Origin: Acidiphilium iwatense
Lineage (GTDB): Bacteria > Pseudomonadota > Alphaproteobacteria > Acetobacterales > Acetobacteraceae
Assembly: GCF_021556475.1 (NCBI RefSeq)
Contig: NZ_JAKGBZ010000013.1
Location: 36,574 to 100,573 of the forward strand
Direction of reading: 5' to 3'
Length of the DNA: 64,000 nt
Part shown: positions 35,942 through 48,348 of the stretch, in pieces
Position numbering within the stretch: the stretch's first letter is position 1
How the letters are laid out: the number at the start of each line of letters is the position of its first letter
Position numbers and translations under genes: made by a program
Notes under the pieces: model-generated
What the model saw: only the letters and a program-made list of their open reading frames with translations
The model's database searches: none
What the model was told of the DNA's origin: nothing

Positions 35942-37036
35942 ATGACGCACGCAGTGCGCCTCGCGCAATATCTCGATCAGATCGTTTCCAGGCATGGTGG
36001 TCATTATGCCGATGTCGGCGCCGTGGTTCTGGCCATCGCCGAAGCCGGACGCAAACTGGCCCGGCTTCTGGCAAGAGGCGACCTGGGCGATCTTTCGAGT
36101 CCAGCTCGGGCTGAACCGCACATCGGACGTGATGGCGATGTGCAGAAAGCGTTCGATGTTCTGGCCAATGCGATGCTGCATGACGTGTTGGCGGCCTCGC
36201 CGGTCGCGGTGCTGGCTTCGGAAGAGGACGATGCGCCGGTCGTGCTTGATCCGAAAGCGCCGCTCGCGGTCGCGATCGATCCGCTCGACGGTTCTTCGAA
36301 TATCGATACCAATGCCCCGATCGGCACGATTTTCACCATTCTCCCCGCCGATCCCGCGCAAGGGCCGCCAGAACGAAGTTTCCTCTGTTCGGGTCACGCG
36401 CAACTTGCCGCCGGTTTTCTGATCTACGGGCCGCACACGGCACTGGTGCTGACGCTCGGTTATGGCACGCTGATTTTTACTCTTGATCCGGCTTCAGGCA
36501 GTTTTGTCTCCAGCGGCAATGCCGTCGTGATTCCGCGCGAGACCCGTGAATATGCCATCAACGGCTCGAACTGCCGGCACTGGGACCGGCCCGTTCAGCG
36601 CTATATCGGCGATTGTCTGCTGGGCACGGCCGGGCCGCGCGGCGCCGATTTCAACACGCGCTGGATCGCCTCTATGGTCGCGGAAGCCTATCGGATTCTG
36701 ATTCGCGGTGGCATCTATCTCTATCCTGGCGATGCGCGGGAAACCTATCGCGATGGCCGCCTGCGCCTGCTCTACGAGGCGTTTCCGATCGCCTTTCTGA
36801 TCGAGCAGGCCGGTGGTGCCGCGACTGACGGACGGCGTCATATTCTCGACCTGGTGCCAGAGGACATCCACCAGCGTATTCCTCTGGTGTTCGGCGCCGC
36901 CGCCGAGGTGGAGCGGATCATCGAGTTGTTTCGGGCACCGAACACGGATCGCTCGCCCCTGTTTGGCCAGCGTGGCCTGTTCCGCCAGCACACCACACCC
37001 CAGGCGATGCGGATGGATAGTCTCGCATGTCCGTAA
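35942..37036 (+). CDS. cbbF: Fructose-1,6-bisphosphatase class I
   Basis: A 364-residue enzyme hydrolysing fructose-1,6-bisphosphate (and in some bacteria sedoheptulose-1,7-bisphosphate) in RuBP regeneration. It has the metal/catalytic motif IDPLDGSSNIDTNAPIGTIF, SEEDDA with conserved acids, and YPGDARE...GRLRLLYEAFP near the C-terminus. ATG 35942 is preceded by GGAGGAGGA at 35923-35931. It is the first gene of cbbFPALSX and overlaps cbbP by 10 bases. Confidence 0.94.
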   Translation: MTHAVRLAQYLDQIVSRHGGHYADVGAVVLAIAEAGRKLARLLARGDLGDLSSPARAEPHIGRDGDVQKAFDVLANAMLHDVLAASPVAVLASEEDDAPVVLDPKAPLAVAIDPLDGSSNIDTNAPIGTIFTILPADPAQGPPERSFLCSGHAQLAAGFLIYGPHTALVLTLGYGTLIFTLDPASGSFVSSGNAVVIPRETREYAINGSNCRHWDRPVQRYIGDCLLGTAGPRGADFNTRWIASMVAEAYRILIRGGIYLYPGDARETYRDGRLRLLYEAFPIAFLIEQAGGAATDGRRHILDLVPEDIHQRIPLVFGAAAEVERIIELFRAPNTDRSPLFGQRGLFRQHTTPQAMRMDSLACP

Positions 37037-37902
37037 AACACCCGATCATCTCCGTCACCGGTTCGTCCGGCGCGGGCACAACGTCCGTGCGCAACATATT
37101 CGAGCAGATTTTTCGGCGCGAGCATATAAAACCCGCCTATATCGAGGGCGATGCGTTCCATCGGTATGACCGCGCCGAGATGAAGCTGCGGATGGCCGAG
37201 GCAGAGAAGACCGGCAACAATCATTTCAGCCATTTCGGCCTGAACGAGAACCTGCTGGAAAATTTGCAGGCGACGTTCAGGAATTATTCCGAATCCGGCA
37301 CCGGATTGACCCGCCATTATATCCATGACGAGAAGGAGGCGGCGATCCATGGCGCGCAACCCGGCACCTTCACCGAATGGGAGCAACTGCCGGCCTATAC
37401 CGACATTCTGCTCTATGAAGGGCTGCATGGCGCCGTGGTGCATGGCGACATCGACATCGCGCAATACGCCGATGTGAAAATCGGTGTCGTGCCGGTGCTC
37501 AATCTGGAATGGATTCAGAAAATCCATCGCGATCGTTCGGGCCGATCCTACACAACCGAACAAGTGATGGAAACGATCCTGCGGCGGATGCCCGATTACG
37601 TGCATTACATCTGCCCCCAGTTCACCCAGACCGACATCAACTTCCAGCGCGTGCCAACGGTCGATACCTCCAACCCGTTCATCGCGCGCTGGATTCCGAC
37701 GGCGGATGAATCGATCGTCGTGGTCCGGTTCAGGAATCCTCACGGCATCGATTTTCCGTATCTGTTATCGATGCTGCACAACAGCTTCATGTCGCGGGCG
37801 AATTCCATCGCCATTCCCGGCAATAAATTCGATCTGGCGATGCAGCTCATCCTCACGCCCGTCATCATGCAGCTCATCGAGCGACGGAACCGGGCGAAAT
37901 GA
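37027..37902 (+). CDS. cbbP: Phosphoribulokinase
   Basis: A 291-residue proteobacterial-type PRK phosphorylating ribulose-5-phosphate to RuBP. The P-loop is GSSGAGTTS (residues 12-20), followed by IEGDAFHRYDRAEMK, LLYEGLHGAVV and DVKIGVVPVLNLEWIQKIHRD. Its length matches the octameric bacterial class, usually NADH-activated. It overlaps cbbF by 10 bases, and cbbA follows after 30 bases. Confidence 0.96.
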   Translation: MSVKHPIISVTGSSGAGTTSVRNIFEQIFRREHIKPAYIEGDAFHRYDRAEMKLRMAEAEKTGNNHFSHFGLNENLLENLQATFRNYSESGTGLTRHYIHDEKEAAIHGAQPGTFTEWEQLPAYTDILLYEGLHGAVVHGDIDIAQYADVKIGVVPVLNLEWIQKIHRDRSGRSYTTEQVMETILRRMPDYVHYICPQFTQTDINFQRVPTVDTSNPFIARWIPTADESIVVVRFRNPHGIDFPYLLSMLHNSFMSRANSIAIPGNKFDLAMQLILTPVIMQLIERRNRAK

Positions 37903-37932
37903 CGGTGAAATCAACACAAGGAGTTTCGTAGA

Positions 37933-40498
<2,566 letters not shown>

Positions 40499-40510
40499 AG
40501 GAAAACGATC

Positions 40511-40936
40511 ATGCGCATCACTCAAGGCTGTTTTTCGTTCCTGCCTGATCTGACCGAGATTCAGATCACCCGACAGATCCAGTATTGTCTCGATCAGGGC
40601 TGGGCGGTGAACATCGAATATACCGACGATCCTCATCCCCGCAACACGTTCTGGGAAATGTGGGGCCACCCGATGTTCGACATCCGCGATGCCAAGGCGA
40701 TCATGGGCGAATTGAACGAGTGTAGGAAAATGCACGAGGAATGCTATATCCGCCTCAGTGCATTCGACGCGTCCCATACGTGGGAGTCGCTGCGTATCTC
40801 GTTCATCGTGCAGCGGCCAAGCCATGAGCCCGGATTCATGCTGGTGAGGCAGGAAACGGAAGGCCGCAACCTGCGCTACGAAACCCGCGCCTATGTCATG
40901 GAGAAACCGCAGGGCTCACGCTACGCCAAGCCGTAA
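40511..40936 (+). CDS. cbbS: RuBisCO small subunit, red type
   Basis: A 141-residue small subunit beginning MRITQGCFSFLPDLT, with QIQYCLDQGWAVNIEYTDDPHPRNTFWEMWGHPMF-like core (residues 22-56), as in red-type enzymes. The long C-terminal extension after about residue 110 (ETEGRNLRYETRAYVMEKPQG) is the red-type beta-hairpin that lines the central pore of the L8S8 complex. It lies 12 bases after cbbL and 9 bases before cbbX. Confidence 0.97.
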   Translation: MRITQGCFSFLPDLTEIQITRQIQYCLDQGWAVNIEYTDDPHPRNTFWEMWGHPMFDIRDAKAIMGELNECRKMHEECYIRLSAFDASHTWESLRISFIVQRPSHEPGFMLVRQETEGRNLRYETRAYVMEKPQGSRYAKP

Positions 40937-40945
40937 GGACGTATC

Positions 40946-41896
40946 ATGTCGGCTGTAATGGAAGAGTTTCCGAAGACAATTGACGACATCGATTTTCGCG
41001 AGGAATTCGCGAAGGTCGGTATCGGTGAGATCCTGGATGAACTGGATCGCGATCTGGTCGGGCTGAAGCCGGTCAAAACTCGGATTCGCGAAATATCGTC
41101 GCTGCTTCTGGTCGAACAGATCCGGCAAAGGCTGGGCTTCACCACCGAAGCGCCGACGCTGCATATGTCGTTCACCGGCAACCCCGGCACCGGCAAAACC
41201 ACGGTCGCCTTGCGGATGGCGAAAATCCTCCGGCAGTTGGGCTTTGTGCGTCAGGGGCAGCTGATCTCGGTAACGCGCGACGATCTGGTCGGCCAGTATA
41301 TCGGCCATACCGCGCCGAAAACCAAGGAGATTTTGAAAAAGGCGATCGGCGGTGTGCTGTTCATCGACGAAGCCTATTACCTGTACCGGCCCGACAACGA
41401 ACGCGATTACGGCCAGGAGGCGATCGAGATTCTGCTTCAGGTGATGGAAAATCAGCGCGAGGATCTGGTGGTGATTCTGGCTGGATACGCGGACCGGATG
41501 GACAAATTCTTCACCCTCAATCCGGGCTTTCGCTCACGCATCGCGCATCACATCGACTTTCCCGACTACAATGACAGCGAATTGTTCTCGATCGGCGAAA
41601 CCATGCTGGAGCGGCAGAATTACCGGCTCAGTCCCAGCGCGCGCGAAGCCATGACAGGCTACATTGTCCGGCGGCGTGAACAGCCGCATTTTTCCAATGC
41701 CCGGTCGATCCGCAACGCCCTGGACCGCGCAAGGCTGCGACAGGCCAACCGGCTGGTGGCGCAGCAAAACCCGGTCAGGCCCGAGATGCTGATGATCATC
41801 GAAGCCGAAGACATCCTGGCCAGCCGGGTGTTCCAAGATCGTGGCGGCATGGATTCCCTCGACAATCTTGCGTCTGATTTCGAGGGGAAATCTTGA
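40946..41896 (+). CDS. cbbX: Red-type RuBisCO activase CbbX (AAA+)
   Basis: A 316-residue AAA+ ATPase that removes inhibitory sugar phosphates from red-type RuBisCO by pulling the large-subunit C-terminus. Walker A is GNPGTGKTT (K84), the pore loop region contains [12 protein letters not shown], Walker B is [12 protein letters not shown], and arginine-finger context [13 protein letters not shown] follows. It is the last gene of the cbb operon and converges on trpA across about 40 bases with no strong terminator visible. Confidence 0.97.
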   Translation: MSAVMEEFPKTIDDIDFREEFAKVGIGEILDELDRDLVGLKPVKTRIREISSLLLVEQIRQRLGFTTEAPTLHMSFTGNPGTGKTTVALRMAKILRQLGFVRQGQLISVTRDDLVGQYIGHTAPKTKEILKKAIGGVLFIDEAYYLYRPDNERDYGQEAIEILLQVMENQREDLVVILAGYADRMDKFFTLNPGFRSRIAHHIDFPDYNDSELFSIGETMLERQNYRLSPSAREAMTGYIVRRREQPHFSNARSIRNALDRARLRQANRLVAQQNPVRPEMLMIIEAEDILASRVFQDRGGMDSLDNLASDFEGKS

Positions 41897-41935
41897 GGCA
41901 AATCCGGTTAGAGTATCCGTTGCGGTCAAGCGTGA

Positions 41936-42766
41936 TTAGGCCGCCCGTTTCTCGCCGCGCATCGCGCCGGCCAGTGCCGAAACATCGTCCAGCACCGCCT
42001 CGATCACCGCGTGCGGCGCATGGCCCGACTCATCCAGCCCCGAAGCCATCCGGTCGATCAGCGCCGAGGCGACCACCGCCGCATCCGCGTGGCGCGCCAC
42101 GATCGCCGCCTGTTCGGGCGTGCGCACCCCGAAGCCGACCGCGATCGGCAGATCGGTCGCCGCTCGGATGCGCGGAATGTCGCGCGTGAGATCCTCCGCC
42201 GAGGCGGTCCGCGTGCCGGTCACCCCGGTAATCGACACGTAATAGACGAACCCGGACGACTCCTTCAGCACCACGGGCAGGCGCTCATCCGACGTGGTGG
42301 GTGCAACCAGCCGGATCAGGTCGAGCCCGTTCGCCCGCAAGCCGGGCAGCATCAGATCGGCCTCCTCGGTCGGCAGATCGACCACGATCAGCCCGTCCAC
42401 CCCGGCCTTCGCCGCATCCGCCGCGAAGCGCTCGACGCCATAGGACAGGATTGGATTCAGATACCCCATCAGCACCAGCGGCACCGTGCCGTTCACCGCC
42501 CGGAACTCCCGCACCAGGTCGAGCACCCCCGCCAGGGTCGCGCCCGCGCGCAAGGCGCGCCGCCCGGCTGCCTGAATCGTCGGTCCATCCGCCATCGGAT
42601 CGGTGAACGGCATGCCGATCTCGATGATGTCCGCGCCTCGCGCGGCCATGCCGGCGAGCAGCGCCGCCGAGGTGGCCCGATCCGGGTCGAAGGCCTCGAC
42701 GAACGGGATCAGTCCGGCGCGTCCCTCGGTTTTCAGGTGGGCAAAGGTCGCGGCGATCCGGCTCAC
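41936..42766 (-). CDS. trpA: Tryptophan synthase alpha subunit
   Basis: A 276-residue TIM barrel that cleaves indole-3-glycerol phosphate. Its motifs are [34 protein letters not shown] (catalytic Glu in IEIGMPF), [15 protein letters not shown] and GVTGTRTA. The ATG at 42766 overlaps the trpB stop by 4 bases. No other trp gene is in view upstream of trpB. It converges on cbbX. Confidence 0.97.
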   Translation of the reverse strand: MSRIAATFAHLKTEGRAGLIPFVEAFDPDRATSAALLAGMAARGADIIEIGMPFTDPMADGPTIQAAGRRALRAGATLAGVLDLVREFRAVNGTVPLVLMGYLNPILSYGVERFAADAAKAGVDGLIVVDLPTEEADLMLPGLRANGLDLIRLVAPTTSDERLPVVLKESSGFVYYVSITGVTGTRTASAEDLTRDIPRIRAATDLPIAVGFGVRTPEQAAIVARHADAAVVASALIDRMASGLDESGHAPHAVIEAVLDDVSALAGAMRGEKRAA

Positions 42767-43977
42767 AGATTTTCTCCCAGATGCTTGGCCACGGTGAAGA
42801 TGTCCTTATCGCCCCGCCCGCAGAGATTCATCAGAATGATCTGAGATCGCGGCATTTCCGGCGCGATTTTCGCGACATGCGCGAGCGCGTGGGACGGCTC
42901 CAGCGCGGGAATGATGCCCTCGGTCCGACAGCAAAGCTGGAACGCGTCCAGCGCCTCATCGTCGGTGATCGCGACATAGTCCACCCGCCCGATCTCGTGC
43001 AGATAGGAATGCTCCGGTCCGATCCCCGGATAATCCAGCCCCGCCGAAATCGAATGCGCTTCCAGAATCTGGCCGTCCGCGTCCTGCAGCAGATAGGTCT
43101 TGTTGCCGTGCAGAACGCCCGGCCGCCCGCGCGACAGCGACGCCGCGTGCTCGCCCGAATTCAGCCCGCGCCCCGCCGCCTCGACCCCGATCAGCTTGAC
43201 CGCATCGTCCAGGAACGGATGAAACAGCCCGATGGCGTTCGAGCCGCCGCCCACCGCCGCGATCGCGACATCCGGCAGCCGCCCCTCGGCCTCCAGCATC
43301 TGCGCTCGCGCCTCGATGCCGATCACCGACTGGAAATCCCGCACCATGGCCGGGTAGGGGTGCGGACCGGCTGCGGTGCCGATGATGTAGAACGTGTCGC
43401 GCACATTCGCGACCCAGTCGCGCAGCGCCTCGTTCATCGAATCCTTCAAGGTCGCGGCACCCGAGGTCACCGATCGCACCTCGGCGCCCAGCAGCTTCAT
43501 GCGGAACACGTTGGGCTGCTGCCGCTCGATATCGGTGGCGCCCATATAGATTACGCAGGGCAGGCCGAACAGCGCGGCGACCGTCGCGGTCGCGACCCCG
43601 TGCTGGCCGGCGCCGGTTTCGGCGATGATCCGCGTCTTGCCCATCCGCTTGGCCAGCAGGATCTGGCCGATGCAATTGTTGATCTTGTGCGCGCCGGTAT
43701 GGTTCAGCTCGTCGCGCTTGAAATAAACCTTCGCGCCGCCGAGTTTTTCGGTCAGCCGTTCGGCGAACCACAGCGGGCTCGGCCGGCCGACATAATGTTT
43801 CAGATAATACTCGAATTCCCGCTGAAACGCCGGGTCGCGCTTCGCCGCCTCATAGGCGGCCTCAAGCTCCAGGATCAGCGGCATCAGCGTCTCGGCGACG
43901 AATCGCCCACCGAAATCGCCGAACCGGCCGCGCTCGTCGGGCAGGTTGCGCAGGGAATTGGGAATGGGCTGGTTCAT
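42763..43977 (-). CDS. trpB: Tryptophan synthase beta subunit
   Basis: A 404-residue PLP enzyme joining indole with serine. It has [14 protein letters not shown], the PLP-Lys in [33 protein letters not shown], and the phosphate loop [11 protein letters not shown]. It is coupled to trpA. The 61-base gap before the upstream GST-like gene shows no attenuator. Confidence 0.98.
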   Translation of the reverse strand: MNQPIPNSLRNLPDERGRFGDFGGRFVAETLMPLILELEAAYEAAKRDPAFQREFEYYLKHYVGRPSPLWFAERLTEKLGGAKVYFKRDELNHTGAHKINNCIGQILLAKRMGKTRIIAETGAGQHGVATATVAALFGLPCVIYMGATDIERQQPNVFRMKLLGAEVRSVTSGAATLKDSMNEALRDWVANVRDTFYIIGTAAGPHPYPAMVRDFQSVIGIEARAQMLEAEGRLPDVAIAAVGGGSNAIGLFHPFLDDAVKLIGVEAAGRGLNSGEHAASLSRGRPGVLHGNKTYLLQDADGQILEAHSISAGLDYPGIGPEHSYLHEIGRVDYVAITDDEALDAFQLCCRTEGIIPALEPSHALAHVAKIAPEMPRSQIILMNLCGRGDKDIFTVAKHLGENL

Positions 43978-44038
43978 CGCGGCTCTCCGTTGCAGCCCGG
44001 ATAGCCGATATGATGATCGAGCGAAACCGCGGCTCGGT

Positions 44039-44677
44039 CTACCCAGCCTTCGCTTTTTCGGCCTCGGCGACCAGCGCGTCGTCGATCGCGCGCGCCCGCA
44101 CCGCCGCCGGCCGTGCGCCGATCCGCGCCCAATAGGCCTCGAAAGCCGGCCGCTTCTCGATCGTGCCGAACTGCATCCCGAAACCGATATGTGACCCGAG
44201 ATAGAGATCGGCGGCGGTGAAACTCTCGCCGAGCAAATATTCGCCTCGCGACACCGCGCCTTCGAGCACGTTCATGGCATCCTCATAGCAGCCGTAGCTC
44301 ATCATCCGCTCGCGACCCTCCGGCACGACGAAACCGAGTGCCTTGTTGGATGCCGCCGCTTCCAGCGGGCCGGAGGCGAAGAACAGCCACCGATAATAGG
44401 GTCCGCGCAGCCTATCGCCCGGTTTCGGCGCCAGCCCGGCTTCGGGGAACGCATCGGCAAGATAGGCGCAGATCGCCGCCGCCTCGGTCACCACCACGTC
44501 ATCGTGGCGGATCGCCGGAACCTTGCCCATCGGGTTGATCGCGAGATAATCGGGGGCCTTCATCGTCGCGCCGTAGTCGAGGAGTTCGGTGCGATATGGG
44601 TGCCCGACTTCCTCCAGCATCCAGCGGATGATCCGCCCGCGCGACATCGGGTTGGTATAGAAGACCAGTTCGTCCAT
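44039..44677 (-). CDS. Glutathione S-transferase family protein
   Basis: A 212-residue GST-like protein. The N-terminal thioredoxin-fold domain starts [21 protein letters not shown] and has NPMGKVPAI and [13 protein letters not shown] (the cis-Pro and ES/EA glutathione-binding motifs). The C-terminal helical domain has [13 protein letters not shown]. The substrate is unknown. ATG 44677 with GGAG upstream is preferred over an in-frame 44704 start. It is 2 bases downstream of the HNH gene. Confidence 0.88.
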   Translation of the reverse strand: MDELVFYTNPMSRGRIIRWMLEEVGHPYRTELLDYGATMKAPDYLAINPMGKVPAIRHDDVVVTEAAAICAYLADAFPEAGLAPKPGDRLRGPYYRWLFFASGPLEAAASNKALGFVVPEGRERMMSYGCYEDAMNVLEGAVSRGEYLLGESFTAADLYLGSHIGFGMQFGTIEKRPAFEAYWARIGARPAAVRARAIDDALVAEAEKAKAG

Positions 44678-44679
44678 GC

Positions 44680-45297
44680 TCACGTCTCCAGTTCGCTGTC
44701 CCAATAGAGAAAATCCCGCCAGCTTTCATGCAGATAATTGGGCGGGAAGGCACGTCCGCGATCCTGCAGCTCCCAGGAATTCGGCCGGCGCGGCGTCTCG
44801 CGCGGGAACATCCGGCATTCGCGCGGCAGCTTCGAGCCCTTGCGCAGATTGCAGGTGCCGCAGGCGGTGACTACGTTTTCCCATGTCGTGCGGCCACCGC
44901 GCGCCCGCGGAATCACGTGATCGAAGGTCAGCTCCGGCGCGGGCAGGCGATAATGGCAATACTGGCAGGTGAAGCCGTCGCGCAGGAACACGTTGAACCT
45001 TGTGAACGCCGGCTGGCGCATCGAAGGGATGAAATCCTTGAGCGCGATCACCGAGGGCAGGCGCATCGCGAAAGAGACCGAATGCACCTCGTGCTCATAT
45101 TCGGACAGCACGGAGACGCGGTCGAGAAACACCGCTTTCACGGCATCCTGCCAGGCCCAGAGCGACAACGGAAAATAGGAGAGCGGACGGAAATCCGCAT
45201 TCAGCACGAGAGCGGGAAAATTCTGCCCGCCGTCAGGCACGACTGAACCTGTCCCAGAACGGGGCCAAGATGTGGTGGGCGCTGCCGGAACCCACAC
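44680..45297 (-). CDS. HNH endonuclease
   Basis: A 205-residue HNH nuclease-like protein common in Alphaproteobacteria. The N-terminal region has PALVLNADFRPLSYFPLSLW. The HNH core has a zinc-knuckle-like CQYC/CGTC pair, with catalytic DHVIPRARGG and NVVTACGTCNLRKG. It lacks a partner that would indicate restriction or homing; the role is unknown. The start may be GTG 45297 or GTG 45240; the second keeps the conserved core. The GST gene follows 2 bases downstream. Confidence 0.88.
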   Translation of the reverse strand: MWVPAAPTTSWPRSGTGSVVPDGGQNFPALVLNADFRPLSYFPLSLWAWQDAVKAVFLDRVSVLSEYEHEVHSVSFAMRLPSVIALKDFIPSMRQPAFTRFNVFLRDGFTCQYCHYRLPAPELTFDHVIPRARGGRTTWENVVTACGTCNLRKGSKLPRECRMFPRETPRRPNSWELQDRGRAFPPNYLHESWRDFLYWDSELET

Positions 45298-45335
45298 GCC
45301 ATATCTGGTGGCACGCCGAATTCATGCCCGCTTTA

Positions 45336-45379
45336 TGACAAAGACCGACCAAGCCCGCAAGCATAACCGGCCTTTGTCA
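45336..45379. repeat. 12-base inverted repeat between esterase and HNH genes
   Basis: TGACAAAGACCG (45336-45347) and CGGCCTTTGTCA (45368-45379) form an inverted repeat with 11 of 12 positions matching and a 20-base spacer. No T-run follows on the minus strand, so a classical terminator is unlikely. It could be an operator for the HNH gene or a factor-independent pause hairpin. Confidence 0.45.
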
Positions 45380-45387
45380 ACAGCTTG

Positions 45388-46056
45388 TCATGAAGCGAGG
45401 GCATCGGATGCGAAGGCGCGCTGCAGGAACAGCGCCCCCGCCGAAAGCCCGGACTCGTCGATTCCATGGCCGAGTTTCGGCACATACAGGCTCTGCACAG
45501 GCACTTCGTTCGCGCGCAGCACCGTCTCCGCATCGCGCGAACGCGATACCGGCACCACCTCGTCCGCTTCGCCGTGAACCAGCAGCACCGGCGGCCTGCC
45601 GGCAAGCTCCGCCCCCAGCGACTCGGGCGCGATCAGGGCGCCGGAATAGGCCAGAATCGCGCGCGGCTTGGTCGTCCGGCGCAGCCCGGTGAACAAAACG
45701 GTCATCGCCCCCTGGCTGAACCCCGCCAGCGCATAGGCATCGTCCGGCAGGCCAAGCCGCGCGAGTTCCGCATCGATGAACCCGTCGAGCGCCGCCCGAG
45801 CCCGCCGGACGCCGTTGCCGAGCGTCGCCGGATCGAGATTGCCGATCGAAAACCATTGCCGCCCGATCGGAGCCATGTCGTAAGGCTCCGGCGCATGGGG
45901 CGAGACGTATACCGCGTCCGGCATCGCGCGCGACCAATAGGGGCCGAGATCGATCAGGTCGTTGCCGTCCGCGCCGACTCCGTGGCACAGTACCACGAGC
46001 CGTTTCGGCGCCTCGCCGCTCGCGGGGCCGAAGCGCGGTCCGTCCAGCATGGCCAT
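45388..46056 (-). CDS. Phospholipase/carboxylesterase family alpha/beta hydrolase
   Basis: A 222-residue serine hydrolase of the carboxylesterase (YpfH/Est) family: VVLCHGVGADGNDLIDL, nucleophile GFSQGAMT, Asp in VHGEADEVVP and His in LGHGIDESG. It acts on short acyl esters or lysophospholipids; the true substrate is unknown. ATG 46056 (MAMLDGPRFGP) has AAGGAGA upstream. It is divergent from gluQ across 48 bases. Confidence 0.92.
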   Translation of the reverse strand: MAMLDGPRFGPASGEAPKRLVVLCHGVGADGNDLIDLGPYWSRAMPDAVYVSPHAPEPYDMAPIGRQWFSIGNLDPATLGNGVRRARAALDGFIDAELARLGLPDDAYALAGFSQGAMTVLFTGLRRTTKPRAILAYSGALIAPESLGAELAGRPPVLLVHGEADEVVPVSRSRDAETVLRANEVPVQSLYVPKLGHGIDESGLSAGALFLQRAFASDALAS

Positions 46057-46104
46057 GGTCTCGTCTCCTTGCATTTCGCCGCGAGGTAAGCACCCTGCGT
46101 CCCG

Positions 46105-46950
46105 ATGTCCATCGTCACCCGTTTCGCCCCGAGCCCGACCGGCTATCTCCATCTCGGCCACGCCGCCTCGGCGCTGACCGGCTGGCGGCGCGCGCGAGAG
46201 GCGGGCGGACGTTACCTGCTGCGCATCGAGGATATCGACGCAACCCGCTGCCGGCCCGAATACACCACCGCGATCGTCGAGGATCTGGCTTGGCTCGGCC
46301 TCGACTGGGACGGCGATATTCGCATCCAGTCCGACCACATGGCGGAGTACCGCGCCGCGCTCGATGCGCTCGATGCGATGGGACTGCTCTATCCCTGCTT
46401 CTGCACCCGTGCCGAAATCACCGCCGCGCTGGGCGCGCCGCATGGGTACGATGCGCCCTATCCGGGGATTTGCCGGCATCTCGGCCGGTCAGCCAGCGCC
46501 GATCGCATCACGCAGGGCGACCCGTTCGCGCTGCGCCTGCGCATGGACGTGGCGATCCGCCAGGCAGGCGTGCTGCGCTGTCACGAGGTGGGCGAAGGCT
46601 GGATCGCCGCCGATCCGGCACCGCTCGGCGATGTCGTGCTCGCGCGCAAGGATATTCCCGCCAGCTATCACCTTTGCGTCACCCATGACGATGCCGTGCA
46701 GGGCGTCACCCTGGTCACGCGCGGCGCCGATCTGCGCGCGGCGACGCCGATTCACGTTCTCCTGCAACGCCTGATGGGCTGGCCGGTGCCGGCTTACGCT
46801 CATCACGCGCTGCTCACCGATCCAGCGGGACGGCGCCTCGCCAAGCGCGACCGGGCCGCGACCCTGCGCGACCTCCGCGCCTCGGGGATGACGCAAGCGG
46901 ACATAAAGCAAATCATCTCTTGCCGGATCGGGCGTATCGCCTCACTCTGA
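46105..46950 (+). CDS. gluQ: Glutamyl-Q tRNA(Asp) synthetase
   Basis: A 281-residue truncated GluRS-like enzyme that glutamylates queuosine in tRNA-Asp. It has the HIGH-like RFAPSPTGYLHLGHAASAL, RIEDIDATRC, zinc-site region YPCFCTRAE...YPGICRH, and the KMSKS equivalent RRLAKRD; there is no anticodon-binding domain. The gene ends in a TGATG overlap with the downstream protease gene. Confidence 0.95.
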   Translation: MSIVTRFAPSPTGYLHLGHAASALTGWRRAREAGGRYLLRIEDIDATRCRPEYTTAIVEDLAWLGLDWDGDIRIQSDHMAEYRAALDALDAMGLLYPCFCTRAEITAALGAPHGYDAPYPGICRHLGRSASADRITQGDPFALRLRMDVAIRQAGVLRCHEVGEGWIAADPAPLGDVVLARKDIPASYHLCVTHDDAVQGVTLVTRGADLRAATPIHVLLQRLMGWPVPAYAHHALLTDPAGRRLAKRDRAATLRDLRASGMTQADIKQIISCRIGRIASL

Positions 46951-48347
46951 TGAGCATGACTCTGCCGAAACTCCTGGTTCCGCTTCTGCCCGTCGTGGCA
47001 CTTGCCGCCGTCGCGCCCTCTTGCCGTGCCGCGCCCCCGGCGCCGCCGGCGATCGCGAAAATCGCGCGCGCCGCACTTCCGGCGGTGGTCGATATCGAGA
47101 GCATCGACCCGATGAAGCCGAAGCCGGGCGCGCTGGCAAAACCGGCCCATGCCGGAAAACCAACCGCCCACAAGGCCGATACCGGCACCTTGATCGTCCC
47201 GCCGCGCGCCGAACAGGCGCTCGGCACCGGGTTCTTCATCAGCCCCAAGGGCTACATCGTCACCAACCACCACGTCATCGCCGGGGCGGCCGAAATCAAG
47301 GTGACCCTGCATGACGGGCGGATTTTCACCGCCAAACGGATCGGCGCCGACAAGAAGGCCGATCTCGCGGTGCTGAAAATCGACGCCCATCGCGCGCTGC
47401 CCTATCTGCGCTTCGGCGATAGCGGCAAACTCGAGCTGGGCGACTGGGTGGTCGCGATCGGCAACCCGTTCGGCCTTGGTTTCAGCGTTTCCGCCGGCGT
47501 GGTCAGCGCGCTGCACCGCAATATCGGTTCGGGCCCGTATGACGATTTCATCCAGACCGATGCCGCCATCAATCGCGGCAATTCCGGCGGCCCGATGCTC
47601 GATGCGCACGGCCATGTCGTCGGCGTCGATTCGGCGATCTATTCGCCGTCCGGCGGCTCGGTGGGAATCGGCTTCGCAATCCCCTCCAGCATGGTCCGGC
47701 CGGTCGCCGAGGCGATCATCGCCCATGGCAAAATGTCGCGCGGCTGGGCCGGGCTCAGGATCGAGCACGTCTCGGAGGATATGCGCACGGCCTGGCATCT
47801 GGCATCGGCGAAAGGCGTCGTCGTGGCCGGCGTGGTTCCGCACGGGCCGGCTTCGGGCAAGCTCGCGCCATCCGACGTGATCACCACGATCGACGGCAAA
47901 CCGATCGCCGATGCGCATGGATTCAAGGTGGCTCTGGCGGAAATTCCGGCCGGCCAGGTCGCTCATGTCGCCTATCGGCGCGATGGTGCCATCCATGACG
48001 CCGCGATCACCATTGCCCCGCCGCCGCATCCGGCGTCGCCGGCAGCTTCCGCCAAACCACTTCAGGCCCTGCCCAAACCATACGATATCACATCCCTCGG
48101 TATCGCCGTGACAACCCATCCGGGTGCGCGGGGCGTCACCGTCGTCAAGGTCGGCAAACACAGCCCCGCCGCGCGCGCCGGGCTGCGCCCCGACATGGTG
48201 ATCGAAGCGGTGGGGCCGGATTTCGTCACCACCCCGAAGGCGCTCGAGGATCTGCTCGCGCAGCGGCGCTCGGTCACGCTCATGGTCGACGGCCCGAAAG
48301 GCCTCTCGTGGCTATCGGTTTCGCTCGGCGCCGGACGTAAAGCCTGA
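46950..48347 (+). CDS. DegP/HtrA-like periplasmic serine protease with PDZ domains
   Basis: A 465-residue S1C protease. Residues 1-27 are a signal peptide (LLVPLLPVVALAAVAPSCRA). The trypsin-like domain has catalytic H108 (VTNHHVIAG), D138 (KADLAVLKI) and S212 (NRGNSGGPM). The first PDZ domain spans about 270-365 and a degenerate second one about 375-460. A Pro/Ala-rich linker (about residues 355-375) joins them. It serves periplasmic protein quality control. It is coupled to gluQ and converges on the methyltransferase gene with one base between. Confidence 0.93.
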   Translation: MSMTLPKLLVPLLPVVALAAVAPSCRAAPPAPPAIAKIARAALPAVVDIESIDPMKPKPGALAKPAHAGKPTAHKADTGTLIVPPRAEQALGTGFFISPKGYIVTNHHVIAGAAEIKVTLHDGRIFTAKRIGADKKADLAVLKIDAHRALPYLRFGDSGKLELGDWVVAIGNPFGLGFSVSAGVVSALHRNIGSGPYDDFIQTDAAINRGNSGGPMLDAHGHVVGVDSAIYSPSGGSVGIGFAIPSSMVRPVAEAIIAHGKMSRGWAGLRIEHVSEDMRTAWHLASAKGVVVAGVVPHGPASGKLAPSDVITTIDGKPIADAHGFKVALAEIPAGQVAHVAYRRDGAIHDAAITIAPPPHPASPAASAKPLQALPKPYDITSLGIAVTTHPGARGVTVVKVGKHSPAARAGLRPDMVIEAVGPDFVTTPKALEDLLAQRRSVTLMVDGPKGLSWLSVSLGAGRKA

Positions 48348-48348
48348 T

